The notes: generated by a model not told the origin, from the letters alone. A stretch of 31,213 nucleotides of DNA from a virus (IMGVR_UViG_3300028388_000050:1-31213), one strand, 5' to 3'. Positions 20,646-30,070 are shown, counted from the stretch's first letter. Program-made: numbers and translations.

Positions 20646-21356
20646 TTATTGAGATCTAAATAGTAAGATACGAGCCTTGTACACAGTACTCTCTGATCCA
20701 TCTTCCTTGTCAATTTGTACAAAGATATATCGCCCATTTGCTGTATTTAGTTGAGCGCTTATCTCAGCTAAACATGGTATGCCATTTATAGTACCAGTCA
20801 TCCCAGAGCTTGCTCTTTGTGTGTATGGGAAAGCAGTTTCAGATGTTCCTTGATAGAGCCTTATAGTATCTATAGGTACAATATTATCATTTAAATCTGT
20901 CGCCTCTATAACAAAAGCCTCTATATTATAAACACCTTCGCTACCCATTTCCCAGAAACCAAATCCAGAATTACCATCCCCATTAAATCTAACATCAAAT
21001 CCTATATTATTAGGCTCACCTATACCAGATCCATTACCATTAGGACTTACATCATATACTTTGTAATTAAATAAATTAAAAGGTTCGAAATTGGTAAACC
21101 ATGCACTTGCTTGATCATTATAGCCTCTAAACTCAGACATAGCATGAGGAGTAGATCCATCTGGTTTACTTTGACTTAGCTGATTAATAGGATCATCAGA
21201 TGCAGCTCCAGTACCAGTACTGATTTCTGTAAGACTGATTCCATTAGGAAACTCTAATAGCACAGTCGAGTCTGGTATTGCAGCAGTATAATCTCCTATT
21301 ACTACCTCTTTGCCACACCAAAAAAGCTTTAACTGTCCACTAGTTGGTAGAGCCAT
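20646..21356 (-). CDS. Tail-fibre-associated structural protein (236 aa)
   Basis: The start MALPTSGQLKLFWCGKEVVIGD and the stretch HAMSEFRGYND recur in tail-fibre proteins of marine phages (the domain often begins ALPTSGxIS and ends SMSDFYG). The rest is strand-rich, with Gly/Asn-rich turns (residues 100-135) like a beta-sandwich. It overlaps the end of the large fibre gene by 17 bases, so it probably forms part of the same fibre or a receptor-binding tip made after it. I see no enzyme motif. Confidence 0.65.
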   Translation of the reverse strand: MALPTSGQLKLFWCGKEVVIGDYTAAIPDSTVLLEFPNGISLTEISTGTGAASDDPINQLSQSKPDGSTPHAMSEFRGYNDQASAWFTNFEPFNLFNYKVYDVSPNGNGSGIGEPNNIGFDVRFNGDGNSGFGFWEMGSEGVYNIEAFVIEATDLNDNIVPIDTIRLYQGTSETAFPYTQRASSGMTGTINGIPCLAEISAQLNTANGRYIFVQIDKEDGSESTVYKARILLFRSQ

Positions 21357-24300
21357 AGATCATCGCTTTTAGTTCGTCAATTTGTTTCTGCTGCTCTTTG
21401 ATCGCTTCTACTAATACTGGTACTAGCTTAGCGTAATCTACAGCCATGTAACCATCACCCATAGGAGCATCATGTACTGCCTCTGGGATCACTTCCTTAA
21501 CATCCTGAGCTGATAGACCTATTCTACGCTCTTTCTCATAGCCATACTCTTGAGCTTTTTCATTAGGCTCATAGTAGAAACCATTAAGCGCTTTAATCTT
21601 ATCTACAGGATTTTTTATGTCACCTAGCTTAGTTTTAAGGCGCATGTCTGAGTAGTATGCTACTACATCACCTTGCACATATAGACCAGCTATTGTTTCA
21701 CTACTTGGTGATAATACTCGTAATCCTCTTGGGGAATTACTACCCTGCATATACATTGTATACACTCCCTCTTTATGGAAACTAATAGCTGGATCTAACC
21801 CAGCGCTAGTTGATCTAGCCTCAAAACATTCTTGATTTGATATTCCAGTTCTATTAGCAGATCCAGTACTGGAAGTATCACCAGCTGTAACTATTCCTTC
21901 GACATGAAGTGGGTATAATGGATTTGTTCGATTAATGCCAACCTTACCATCAGGCTTAACCATAAATACATCATAGCTAGGTGATTTTAGAAACATCAAA
22001 TAATAGACATTATTATTACTAACACCATCGATCCTCATACCATAATTAGCGCCAGTAGCATAAATCTGAGCTGAGTTTGATCCAGCTCCTGTCACCCTTA
22101 AAGAGTTACCTCCTGTAGTATTTATACTCAAGCCACTATTAGATAAATTCATGGCTATAGATGAATTACTGTACCATCTATGATCACAAGCAGTTCCAGA
22201 GAAATAGTTTATACCATCAATAAGTGAAGTACCAGACTCTCCTATAGAAATAAAATCACCAGACTTACCTATTAATTTTCTGACATTAGATCCATCTAGA
22301 GTGTAGATAAATTTATTCTCTGGTATCGTCATAGCTAGATCAGTACGATTACCCTCAGTACCTCCACCATTCCAGTCAGATCCAGCTACATGAATCCTTT
22401 GATCAAAACCTACAGCACCAGCAAAACTAGCACCACTCTTAAATTTAGTAGACTCGTGTGAATAATACCTACCTACGCCACCACTTAGAGTATTTGCAAT
22501 AGCACTTAAACGCTGCGATGTATCAGTTTGTCCAGCCACATCGTTACCATTAGCATCTTTAATCATTGCCACAGTATTGTACGCGCTAGATGTACCTACA
22601 TTGTATCCAGACCCATACCTAACAGCTCGACCATCAGTGATAATATTATAATTCTCTCCACCTCTTAGGTACACGATAATAACATTACTAGATGCAGTAC
22701 CTCTATATACTCCTAAAACCTGTATCTCACTAGATTGATAAGCTGACAGAGTAAAATCCCACTGTCTCTGGCCATCTGACCATCCTTGACCTCTAGCAAA
22801 TCCTTTAAGACAGTTAAAATTGTATGGATCAGCTCCACCTTGAGAAGTCTGCTCTATCGTGAAATTTACAGTTCCAAAAGGATTGGCTCTAGCAAAAATC
22901 ACAAAAGGATAGAATTTATCTTGATCTCCAGATCCACCAAAATAATATCTATTTAAAGTATATGACTGAGTAGCTCCCTCTACATATAGGCCACCTGTTA
23001 CTGTAAGATTTCCAGCTGTAGTCAAGTTACCACCAGAGTAAATACTATTTACATTTAAATCATAGTTACCTCCTGATGTTCTAGTTGCCCACTGATTCCA
23101 TCCATTTCCAGCAGAGTTTAAAACCTGTAAATGACTTCTAGTATACAACAAACCAAAGCTCTGTAGATATCCATTAGCTGTGATATTTTGAGCAGAAAAA
23201 TTGCCAGAAGTAGACTGATTTGAATCCTTTATAAGATAAGTATTAGAATCTACAGATCCATCAGCTTTAAGAAATTGACTTGATGTACCTCCAGACTTAA
23301 CAAAGCTCAGTCCTCTGATGTCATCTGCTGATATAATTTCGCCTTGAGTTCTAATAGTTCCTGTATCTCCACCTCTACCATTATGAGAAAATCCAGCTGT
23401 GCATGTATGCTCTAAAGTAGATCCAGTGTAGCTATGTGAGCTTGTAAATGTTACAGACTCATCACCATAAGCTAAAACTTCAATATAAAGAGTCACAGCA
23501 TTGGCGCTATTTGTTTTAAGCTCTACAGCAAAATCCTCATTATTATCAGATACTACCTTTACAGTCAGCACAGTGTACACCCCAGAGTGAGACTTAATCA
23601 TAATATCCTGAGAGTGATTAACCACTAAATCTATCAGATTAGATACTACTACATTTCCAGTAGTACCCTGTACAGAGAATCTAATACTGGATGCTAGATT
23701 ACCTCCATCTACAGTAAAGGCTGTAGTATATCCTGTATTATCTACTCCAGAGACAGATCCACTATATCGTCTAAAGTATCTGTCATCATGTGTGTGTCCA
23801 GTTGTAGCAAATGCTGAGGCGTGATTACCATCTAATAGGTCAGCATCTAAACCAGATCCAGATCCATCGTTTCCAGCTGTCCAGATAGTATGACTATTAT
23901 GCTTAAGACCTGTATTGGAGTTAGTAGTAAATGCTACACCATCACCAGCATCGTTGTGTGACTTAATCTCTAGAACAGATCCAGAGAGGCCACCTGTGTT
24001 AGTAGTATGTCGTATGTGAGCTGTATCGCTATAATCTGTAGTACCCTCTTTATCAAATGCAGTCCAGTAAATACCTCTGTCTTGATTAGTAGTAGTAGCT
24101 GTGCCTCCAAAAGTAATGTCGCCAACACTACTAATACCACTAGTTGTAAGTAAACCTCTTACATAAGTATTACCAGAATCAGACTGTACACTAAAAATCT
24201 CTACAGCTCCATTTGAATAAAATCCAATTTTAGGTACTGATCCAGTAGATCCATAGGCTGCGTGATTAGGTACATGAATTGATAGCGTTCTATTTGCTAT

Positions 24301-25734
24301 GTCGCTAGTAAGTCCTATACCATAAGATCCAGAGCTAGCTCCTCTAGATCCAAAGCCATACATGTACCAATAAGCTCCACCAGTAAGATTAATAGATCCA
24401 TCAGTCCCAGTAGCAGTGTGAGTAGATGTTAGTCTACCAGCAGCAGTATCATCAATGTCTGATCTTACATACTTTGGATCTGTTTGAGTAGTTATATCGT
24501 AAGATGTTAAATATGTGCTTGAATCTACTGATCCATCTGCTTTTAAAAATTGAGAGCTAGTGCCACCAGATTTAATAAGTGAGTTAGCTGTTATATTACC
24601 ACTGACTGTAGTATTACCACCTAGACTAATTATACCATCTGCTCTAAATCTAGCTAATAACTTATCATAAGTTCCATCTGTATTATAGTTATTACCACCA
24701 GACATGATAGCGAAAGAGTCTGGCGCATCATTTTCTCTGAGACCTATTACTAAGTGACCAGCCTCTGGAGCTTGAATTATAGATCCAAATGTAGATCCAG
24801 ATAGAAGTCCAGTAATATCTGTGTTGCCACTTCCAAAACTGGTCATTTTTATACTTCTTACAGTAATATCTCCACCAAAAAAAGCGTCATTACTGTTATC
24901 TATTTGTAAAGGCCTGACATCATCAGTCTGATTGTATATCTCAAAAGTTCCATTAGCGTTAATGATTGACCAGTCATCATTATTATCAGTGTCATTTAGA
25001 TTAATTCTGGGATATGTATTTGATATACTTAAAGTACCAGTCATAGTATCTCCAGAGACATTGACATAGCGTGAGTCAGCTATACTGGCTAGTGTTTTGT
25101 TTTCCCATACTCCAGAGGTAGCGTTCCACTGTAGTAGATCGCCATCAGCTTGTGAGCTTATATTTACATCATGCAGCTCATGTAATCCCTCATTACCTTG
25201 TACTCTTATAAAGATCTTACCATTTATTGCAGCGCTTACTACAAAGGCGATAGCTAATTTAAGATTAGGCCCAGCTGGCTCTGAGGTAACAAAATCACCA
25301 TCATTAGCTGGATCACAGTATAAAACATCGCCATCAGTAAATCCAGAAGTATCAAAACCAGTGAGCATACCAAAGTGTATCACCTCACCAGTCTGCCCAT
25401 TACCTATAGCATCAGCAGTGACACCCATAAAGTATTTAGGCTCTACAGTGCCATCTGCTACCATTGGCGATACTAAAATGTGTCCAGAGTTCCCATCTGT
25501 ACCTACAGCCATTACTCCAGCACCTTTAGGGATTGTAGATCCTGTGCTGTTTTTTACTTCATAATAAACATAGTGAGCCTGTGCGCCCACTAGATCTACA
25601 TCTGAAAAGGTAACATTTCCATTACCATCTGTCTGTAGTACTTGCTTATTAGATCCATCACTTGTAGGTAGGGAGTACTGGCTATTGACACTAAGTGATG
25701 TAGTATCAATACCATTTAGAAATTTATTCGCCAT
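21340..25734 (-). CDS. Large tail fibre with C-terminal S74 intramolecular chaperone
   Basis: This protein of 1464 residues is the largest in the genome. The body is a long series of strand-rich repeats with Ser/Thr/Gly/Asn bias, including two nearly identical units KSGGTSSQFLKADGSVDS and GDxT/DDRY linkers (about residues 190-230 and 640). The last 103 residues form a peptidase S74 domain: YSDMRLKTKLGD (likely cleavage before Ser1362), ERRIGLSAQDVKEVIPEAV and the YAKLVPVLVEAIKEQQKQI helix. In this family the domain trimerises the fibre and then cuts itself off. It is the likely receptor-binding long fibre. Confidence 0.92.
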   Translation of the reverse strand: MANKFLNGIDTTSLSVNSQYSLPTSDGSNKQVLQTDGNGNVTFSDVDLVGAQAHYVYYEVKNSTGSTIPKGAGVMAVGTDGNSGHILVSPMVADGTVEPKYFMGVTADAIGNGQTGEVIHFGMLTGFDTSGFTDGDVLYCDPANDGDFVTSEPAGPNLKLAIAFVVSAAINGKIFIRVQGNEGLHELHDVNISSQADGDLLQWNATSGVWENKTLASIADSRYVNVSGDTMTGTLSISNTYPRINLNDTDNNDDWSIINANGTFEIYNQTDDVRPLQIDNSNDAFFGGDITVRSIKMTSFGSGNTDITGLLSGSTFGSIIQAPEAGHLVIGLRENDAPDSFAIMSGGNNYNTDGTYDKLLARFRADGIISLGGNTTVSGNITANSLIKSGGTSSQFLKADGSVDSSTYLTSYDITTQTDPKYVRSDIDDTAAGRLTSTHTATGTDGSINLTGGAYWYMYGFGSRGASSGSYGIGLTSDIANRTLSIHVPNHAAYGSTGSVPKIGFYSNGAVEIFSVQSDSGNTYVRGLLTTSGISSVGDITFGGTATTTNQDRGIYWTAFDKEGTTDYSDTAHIRHTTNTGGLSGSVLEIKSHNDAGDGVAFTTNSNTGLKHNSHTIWTAGNDGSGSGLDADLLDGNHASAFATTGHTHDDRYFRRYSGSVSGVDNTGYTTAFTVDGGNLASSIRFSVQGTTGNVVVSNLIDLVVNHSQDIMIKSHSGVYTVLTVKVVSDNNEDFAVELKTNSANAVTLYIEVLAYGDESVTFTSSHSYTGSTLEHTCTAGFSHNGRGGDTGTIRTQGEIISADDIRGLSFVKSGGTSSQFLKADGSVDSNTYLIKDSNQSTSGNFSAQNITANGYLQSFGLLYTRSHLQVLNSAGNGWNQWATRTSGGNYDLNVNSIYSGGNLTTAGNLTVTGGLYVEGATQSYTLNRYYFGGSGDQDKFYPFVIFARANPFGTVNFTIEQTSQGGADPYNFNCLKGFARGQGWSDGQRQWDFTLSAYQSSEIQVLGVYRGTASSNVIIVYLRGGENYNIITDGRAVRYGSGYNVGTSSAYNTVAMIKDANGNDVAGQTDTSQRLSAIANTLSGGVGRYYSHESTKFKSGASFAGAVGFDQRIHVAGSDWNGGGTEGNRTDLAMTIPENKFIYTLDGSNVRKLIGKSGDFISIGESGTSLIDGINYFSGTACDHRWYSNSSIAMNLSNSGLSINTTGGNSLRVTGAGSNSAQIYATGANYGMRIDGVSNNNVYYLMFLKSPSYDVFMVKPDGKVGINRTNPLYPLHVEGIVTAGDTSSTGSANRTGISNQECFEARSTSAGLDPAISFHKEGVYTMYMQGSNSPRGLRVLSPSSETIAGLYVQGDVVAYYSDMRLKTKLGDIKNPVDKIKALNGFYYEPNEKAQEYGYEKERRIGLSAQDVKEVIPEAVHDAPMGDGYMAVDYAKLVPVLVEAIKEQQKQIDELKAMIYGSTN
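23236..23298 (-). repeat. Tail-fibre repeat unit 1
   Basis: Encodes KSGGTSSQFLKADGSVDSNTYL. It is nearly identical at protein level to the segment at about 24509-24571 (SSTYL instead of SNTYL), with DNA differences mainly at third positions. That points to an old duplication or selection on the repeat rather than a recent copy. Confidence 0.7.
24509..24571 (-). repeat. Tail-fibre repeat unit 2
   Basis: Encodes KSGGTSSQFLKADGSVDSSTYL, the partner of the unit at 23236-23298. Both are followed by a divergent module, as in modular fibre shafts that exchange segments by recombination. Confidence 0.7.
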
Positions 25735-25767
25735 GTCGCTATTTTATATGTTATCCAATTTTGCTGA

Positions 25768-26805
25768 TCAGACATCATTGTCTGGAGTACTAGCAAAGGT
25801 AACATCTACAGCGTTAGTAGTTGTACGCTCTACATCAGCAAATACTGTCTCATAAGTAACTGAATCAAAAAGCTGCACCATCACATCTCTAGATCCTAAG
25901 TTATGAGTAACAGTAGCAGTATCTGAAATAGTAGCAGCATGCTCACGAGATGCTGAGGTATCATACTCACTAGGTAAAGGGATATTATAGAAAGTAGATC
26001 CATCATTAGTAAATGACCAGCGATCAGCAGACTCATCCCAGATCACAGAAACATTAGTAGATGTACCACGCTCTACCTCGATACCAGCATCCTCTGATGG
26101 AGTACCAGCCTCATTAGAGTTAAGTGTGATAATATTATCAGCTAAATTGATCGTCTCAGTGTTTACTGTAGTAGTTGTACCAGATACTGTAAGATCACCC
26201 TCTACTACTAGATCTCCACCAATAGTAGGACTAGCATCTAGATTAACTGTGATCGTGTCTCCAGAGACAGATGTATTAATGTTAGTACCTCCAGCTATAG
26301 TAAGAGTATCAGTTCCTAATAACACACCATCATCAGTACCAGCATCAGCAGCGATATCTAAAGTCTTATCTAGTGAGATCGCCTCTGATCCAGCAGCTGT
26401 TAAACGCCCATCAGCATCTACTGTAAAGGTAGGGATGGCACTTGCAGATCCATAAGATCCAGCTGTAACAGTTGTAGAGGCTAACTCAGTAGCGCCTATT
26501 GATCCAGCTTTGATCGAAAGAGATCCACTATCAAACTCAAAGAAACTAGCTGAGGCATTTACTGAAATAGTAACCTCTCCAGATGATCCAGATACTGATA
26601 TACCATCTCCATTGAGGATCGAGTATACACCAGCTAGATCTGTCCATGCAGATCCATTATATACATATAGTTTTTTATTTCCAGCTGTAGAGTTAAAATA
26701 AATCTGTCCCTCTACTGGAGTAGATGGCGCTGATCCTAGAGGATGCACTACTGCATTTTGGAGCTGATTCTGATTTAGATCAATGTGTGATAAGTACTTA
26801 GCCAT
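25768..26805 (-). CDS. Tail fibre/structural protein (345 aa)
   Basis: Residues 1-55 (MAKYLSHIDLNQNQLQNAVV, TPVEGQIYFNSTAGNKKLYVYNGSAWTDL) form the N-terminal attachment module common in fibres of aquatic phages. A repetitive middle region (SISVNAS, ADGRLTAAG, IGGDLVVEGDLTVSGTTTTVNTETINLADNIITLNSNEAG) follows, which is a widespread phage fibre motif. The C-terminal domain (HNLGSRDVMVQLFDSVTYETVFADVERTTTNAVDVTFAS) resembles the end of the 112-residue protein just upstream. The last residues (TPDNDV) look short of the usual NDxRVL ending, so a small C-terminal truncation is possible. Confidence 0.82.
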   Translation of the reverse strand: MAKYLSHIDLNQNQLQNAVVHPLGSAPSTPVEGQIYFNSTAGNKKLYVYNGSAWTDLAGVYSILNGDGISVSGSSGEVTISVNASASFFEFDSGSLSIKAGSIGATELASTTVTAGSYGSASAIPTFTVDADGRLTAAGSEAISLDKTLDIAADAGTDDGVLLGTDTLTIAGGTNINTSVSGDTITVNLDASPTIGGDLVVEGDLTVSGTTTTVNTETINLADNIITLNSNEAGTPSEDAGIEVERGTSTNVSVIWDESADRWSFTNDGSTFYNIPLPSEYDTSASREHAATISDTATVTHNLGSRDVMVQLFDSVTYETVFADVERTTTNAVDVTFASTPDNDV

Positions 26806-26810
26806 AGCGT

Positions 26811-27149
26811 TTAATTAAAATATGCTTTGCCACTAAATGAGGCGTTAAATGTTATAATTACTCTTTTATTAGTTATATGCTGCACATCACCTATCACGAT
26901 ATTACCAGAGCTATCTACTACAGATACAGCTGGAAACTTATTCAGATCATGAGTGATGTCCCATGAGCTGCTCGCTGCGAGTTGATTATGCACATAATTT
27001 AAATCTCTATTTAGTAAACCTCCAGACAGTACTACATTGACTGTAGGGCCTGTCTGCTCTGCTACATTAACTGTAGGCCCATTTAAGGTCTCTACTACAT
27101 TTAGTGTAACTGCACTGGTACTATCTACTATGTTTACAATACTCGCCAT
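26811..27149 (-). CDS. Small tail/baseplate-associated protein (112 aa)
   Basis: The first half contains two short repeats (LNVVETLNGPTVNVAEQ and GPTVNVVLSGG). The second half (SWDITHDLNKFPAVSVVDSSGNIVIGDVQHITNKRVIITFNASFSGKAYFN) is a common phage fibre C-terminal domain, probably a small beta-sandwich. It starts in the stop codon of the preceding gene (TAATG) and ends 5 bases before the next fibre gene. I infer that it is a fibre tip or an adaptor between baseplate and fibre. Confidence 0.7.
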   Translation of the reverse strand: MASIVNIVDSTSAVTLNVVETLNGPTVNVAEQTGPTVNVVLSGGLLNRDLNYVHNQLAASSSWDITHDLNKFPAVSVVDSSGNIVIGDVQHITNKRVIITFNASFSGKAYFN

Positions 27150-27502
27150 TAATCAGTTACATCCTCCTCTACTACTATTGATCCTTTTACATAAGTCTTA
27201 ACTAGAGTAGCTGTGTATGTGATCTGGAGATCATAGTAATAAGTACCACCACCCCATGTGATCAAAAATTCAGTAGTTCTAAAATGTCCAGCATCCTGAT
27301 CTACCCACTCTAGCCCATCGCCTATAGTAAATGTCTGTACTATTTCACCAGTCACAGATCCTCTCCTAACTTGCATTTTTGGGACTCCAGTAGTTAGATC
27401 TAGCTCATTGCCAGATTCTGCTGATCCCTCAAAGAATTTAAAGTCGATGATCTCAAATGTATCACCATTGTACTGTGTTGGTATGTTATAAGTAGCAGCC
27501 AC
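27149..27502 (-). CDS. BppU-like N-terminal domain protein (117 aa)
   Basis: The pattern DTFEIIDFKFFEGSAESGNELDLTTGVPKMQVRRG...TIGDGLEWVDQDAGHFRTTEFLITWGGGTYYYDLQITY fits the small Ig-like domain that opens upper-baseplate (BppU) proteins of siphoviruses. Here it is a stand-alone protein. The start codon is GTG (27500-27502), chosen because the sequence lines up with the domain's beginning. A TAACTTTG box lies 23 bases upstream. It is probably a baseplate or fibre-anchoring component. Confidence 0.7.
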   Translation of the reverse strand: MAATYNIPTQYNGDTFEIIDFKFFEGSAESGNELDLTTGVPKMQVRRGSVTGEIVQTFTIGDGLEWVDQDAGHFRTTEFLITWGGGTYYYDLQITYTATLVKTYVKGSIVVEEDVTD

Positions 27503-27525
27503 TATTTACTCGATTTTTGCTTTAA

Positions 27526-27533
27526 CAAAGTTA
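27526..27533 (-). promoter_or_regulatory. -7 promoter box TAACTTTG before the baseplate/fibre genes
   Basis: A TAnnTTTG match 23 bases before the GTG at 27502, in the gap after the holin-like gene. It marks the likely start of the fibre transcription unit. Confidence 0.55.
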
Positions 27534-27535
27534 CT

Positions 27536-27946
27536 CTATTTCTTTTTTACGATACTCGCCACTTTCTCTAGTCCCCTAGATGTAAAGTAGAATCCCAGCG
27601 CATAAGATAAGATCTGTCCCATCAGCTCTACATATTGATTAGCGATGTTAAATCCTTTAATATTTCCATCAGTGATCGCAAAGATTGTATAGATCCCCAG
27701 AGCAAAAAGTGTGATCATAGGTCTGATGTTTTTAGACAGCCATGAGTCAGAGGCCATATCAGCCTTATGCCTGTTAGTGATCTCCTTTTCCAGAGACAGC
27801 TCATGCTCCTGAAATATCATCTCCATCTCTTTCTCAAACTGAGCTTTTTCGTCTTTAGTCTGGACAAACTTATCTACTAAGCCTCCTATCTTTTCAGCCA
27901 CAGCTCCACCTGTAGCGCCAAATAATTTAGAAAGTACCTTAAACAT
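27536..27946 (-). CDS. Holin-like protein (GTA-type 3TM family)
   Basis: This 136-residue protein has an amphipathic N-terminus, a long charged helix (residues 25-70, DEKAQFEKEMEMIFQEHELSLEKEITNRHKAD) and two hydrophobic segments (residues about 76-93 and 104-122) separated by a short loop. The SWLSKNIRPMITLFALGIYTI segment is characteristic of the GTA holin family (PF11351). It should make inner-membrane pores that release the endolysin. It overlaps the endolysin gene by 8 bases. Confidence 0.78.
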   Translation of the reverse strand: MFKVLSKLFGATGGAVAEKIGGLVDKFVQTKDEKAQFEKEMEMIFQEHELSLEKEITNRHKADMASDSWLSKNIRPMITLFALGIYTIFAITDGNIKGFNIANQYVELMGQILSYALGFYFTSRGLEKVASIVKKK

Positions 27947-28439
27947 CGTCAGAAATTAAAGAGTCATATCCTGTGACCTCGTAAAATTTATACTTAGTCC
28001 TACCTTTTTTGTCTTTGTATGCCTGTAGCATTTCCTGTCTATTCTGACTACAGTTAATGTAGCTCACATGAATCCAGTCAGGATTGTTATCATCGCCAAA
28101 CTCCCAGATCAGTTGATCAAAATCCAGATTTTCTCTGATATAGTGAAATAGATCAGCATTAGTCTTAGATCCTAGAGCATCAATGTCAATAGCGCTGCCT
28201 CGCATGTGCAGTGATCGATGTGATCCACCTATAGCATTATTAAGCGCCTCAGATCTAAAAAAGCTATTAACTCTGATAGGCTCTCCAGCCCATTCTCTAA
28301 GAGGCTCAAATACATTACGAGCTAGCACTCTCATGTGCTTTAACTGCTCTGTATTAGGCATATTGTCAATACCTTGCTCCTCTGCTGTCTGAGATCTAGT
28401 TGCCTCATCCCAGCTGATGTGTTTACTTATGTATGTCAT
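27939..28439 (-). CDS. Endolysin, M15 family peptidoglycan L,D-/D,D-peptidase
   Basis: This 166-residue protein shows the M15 zinc site: LHMRGSAIDID (His78, Asp85), catalytic Glu113 in QLIWEF, and WIHVSY (His124). The FRSEALNNAIGGSHRSLH stretch is typical of phage M15 endolysins of the M15_3 type. It cuts the peptide cross-links of peptidoglycan at the end of infection. No signal peptide is visible, so it depends on a holin, encoded directly after it (8-base overlap). The start overlaps the upstream gene by 4 bases. Its place among neck and tail genes is unusual but repeated in Bacteroidota phages. Confidence 0.9.
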   Translation of the reverse strand: MTYISKHISWDEATRSQTAEEQGIDNMPNTEQLKHMRVLARNVFEPLREWAGEPIRVNSFFRSEALNNAIGGSHRSLHMRGSAIDIDALGSKTNADLFHYIRENLDFDQLIWEFGDDNNPDWIHVSYINCSQNRQEMLQAYKDKKGRTKYKFYEVTGYDSLISDDV

Positions 28440-28873
28440 TGCTCATTTGTTTTAATTTCTACACTGATCACAGCTCTGTAGTATGTCTTGCCATTAGTAT
28501 ACTCCTCTAGGTATGTGGTCTGTCCTATAAGCATTGAATAGATCTCTAGTCCCTCAGCACTTAGATCAAAGTAATTGTCTGGCGATACTCTGATCCTGTC
28601 ATATACTTGAGACACTAGCTGATTAACTTGCAGCTCACCTCCAGCTCCAGAGTCATACGAGGTAACACACTCGATCCTGATCACAGTGTCTACCATTTTA
28701 CTATTACGATTAAACTCTGACTCTCCAGAGCTTACAGTATATACCTTTATAAAAGGCTCAGATGCGTTTAGAGGCACTTTATTATAGATCTGGACATTAG
28801 ATCCATCTAACTGTATTACTCCAGAGAGATCGTCTATTATCGCCTTTCTAAGATGATGAGCTGGCTCTTTCAT
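28436..28873 (-). CDS. Tail completion/terminator protein (DUF3168-like)
   Basis: This 145-residue protein follows the HK97 gp10-like gene, the usual position of the tail terminator. The start (KEPAHHLRKAIIDDLSG) and the pattern NKVPLNASEPFIKVYT...RIECVTSYDSGAGGELQVNQLVSQVYDRI fit the DUF3168/tail-completion group, which caps the tail tube and joins it to the head. Two 4-base overlaps with the neighbouring genes show tight coupling. Confidence 0.78.
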   Translation of the reverse strand: MKEPAHHLRKAIIDDLSGVIQLDGSNVQIYNKVPLNASEPFIKVYTVSSGESEFNRNSKMVDTVIRIECVTSYDSGAGGELQVNQLVSQVYDRIRVSPDNYFDLSAEGLEIYSMLIGQTTYLEEYTNGKTYYRAVISVEIKTNEQ

Positions 28874-29226
28874 TTAATTGCGTTTTTTAAAGCGATTTCA
28901 AATCGTCTGATGATCCTTTTAATTCCTTTATTGACATTAGGCTCAAAATAAGGCTGTGCTGGCTGAAAGCGTGTACCATATTCTAGATATCCAGAGTATG
29001 GAGCTTTAGCATAGATGATAGCCTCTTTATTCTGGCGCTGATAATCATATCCTATATTACGCCTTAGATTACCTGTATCTATTGGCGAATCTTTCTGAGC
29101 ATTGCTCGAAATTGCACGAGACTCCTCGTTAAGTATTCTGTGAGCTTCTTTGCTATCCACTTTAAGCAGTTGCCTAAACTTTTTAGCCAGATCTTTACTG
29201 TCTTTAGGATTGATTCTAATTTCCAT
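28870..29226 (-). CDS. HK97 gp10-like neck/tail-component protein
   Basis: This 118-residue protein carries the pattern SSNAQKDSPIDTGNLRRNIGY and IYAKAPYSGYLEYGTRFQPAQPYFEPNV, diagnostic of the HK97 gp10 family, which belongs to the head-tail joining region. Basic C-terminus. It overlaps the head closure gene by 11 bases. Confidence 0.88.
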   Translation of the reverse strand: MEIRINPKDSKDLAKKFRQLLKVDSKEAHRILNEESRAISSNAQKDSPIDTGNLRRNIGYDYQRQNKEAIIYAKAPYSGYLEYGTRFQPAQPYFEPNVNKGIKRIIRRFEIALKNAIK

Positions 29227-29551
29227 GCTTTGTACACTTTACTAAGCTGTAAAAATCCTGATCGTACTCCTCTATGGCGTTTATCCTGTACTTTCCTGAC
29301 TGGCTTTCTAGTTCCAGTAGATCTGTGTCTATTTGTAGACTGTCTGCTGTTTTTTTTCTTACTATCAGCTCCAGCTGTACTACTCTTTTTTGTCCCCTGT
29401 CTTGGTCTACTATTTCGCTTTTCAGCTCCTTTTTCTGTACCCATATTGTCGAATTTAAAATCAGAGTAGACTCAGTCACTCCACCATATCCATCACTGGT
29501 ACTGGTTTGACGATATACTCTGACTCTTTTATTTAGTTTTCCAGCTTGCAT
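29216..29551 (-). CDS. Head closure protein (phage head-tail adaptor family)
   Basis: This 111-residue protein begins MQAGKLNKRVRVYRQTSTSDGYGGV, the usual opening of the SPP1 gp16/phage head-tail joining family, followed by strands QLELIVRKKT and DLLELESQSGKYRINAIEEYDQD. It closes the head after packaging and offers the tail-binding surface. It begins directly after the connector gene and overlaps the gp10-like gene by 11 bases. Confidence 0.87.
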   Translation of the reverse strand: MQAGKLNKRVRVYRQTSTSDGYGGVTESTLILNSTIWVQKKELKSEIVDQDRGQKRVVQLELIVRKKTADSLQIDTDLLELESQSGKYRINAIEEYDQDFYSLVKCTKHGN

Positions 29552-30067
29552 TTAGATGTATATCTGTTTATAAGGATCTAAAATACTCTGGATATTTAAA
29601 GGTACTTCTGTCACGATAGTACCAGTCACAAATGATGCTCTATTATCGTAAAGTGTAGAGACAAACATTTTGAGAGCGCTTTTGATCACTTGGTTATTTA
29701 ATCCAGCTGTAGTGTATGTGATCTTTACATCCTTTGCTGGAGTACTATTTAAGATCAGTCTATTTGATCCTACTCCTTTTGCAGTATATCCTACAGCAGA
29801 TCCCTCAGCTGTAACTGAGCTGATAGATGATACATCGCCAAAAGGTAGATCAATGACCTCTCCATATTCTACATCTTCTTGGTAGTAAGTTCTAGACTTA
29901 GGTACGATATCAGAGCTTAGGTACATTTCACACCACTCTCTGGCTGTCACGATCATATTCTCTAGCAGACCATCATCTGCATCAGTGTCGATCCTGATGT
30001 AGTTTTTAAAATCTGTCTCAGTCAAAGGCTCTGATCCTACTACTGAGTTAATTAGCATCTCTGGCAT
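29552..30067 (-). CDS. Head-tail connector protein (HK97 gp6-like)
   Basis: This 171-residue protein starts with EPLTETDFKNYIRIDTDADDGLLENMIVTAREWCEMYLSS, a classical gp6/gp15-type helical adaptor start. A strand insertion (residues 60-115) and the C-terminal helix (VIKSALKMFVSTLYDNRASF) follow. The adaptor ring binds under the portal. The gene lies directly before the head closure gene, as expected. Confidence 0.86.
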   Translation of the reverse strand: MPEMLINSVVGSEPLTETDFKNYIRIDTDADDGLLENMIVTAREWCEMYLSSDIVPKSRTYYQEDVEYGEVIDLPFGDVSSISSVTAEGSAVGYTAKGVGSNRLILNSTPAKDVKITYTTAGLNNQVIKSALKMFVSTLYDNRASFVTGTIVTEVPLNIQSILDPYKQIYI

Positions 30068-30070
30068 TGC

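Noticed and set aside
25097-25564. 155-residue plus-strand frame inside the fibre gene
   Set aside because: Antisense to a well-supported tail fibre, with Pro/Ser/Cys-rich composition and no start signal; a shadow frame.
29079-29444. 121-residue Lys/Arg-rich reading frame on the minus strand
   Set aside because: It lies fully across the head closure and gp10-like genes, both strongly supported in another frame. Its low-complexity basic composition is what an out-of-frame reading of those genes gives.
29140-29469. 109-residue hydrophobic plus-strand frame that looks like a membrane protein
   Set aside because: It is the complement of Lys-rich coding sequence, which always reads as Phe/Leu-rich on the other strand.
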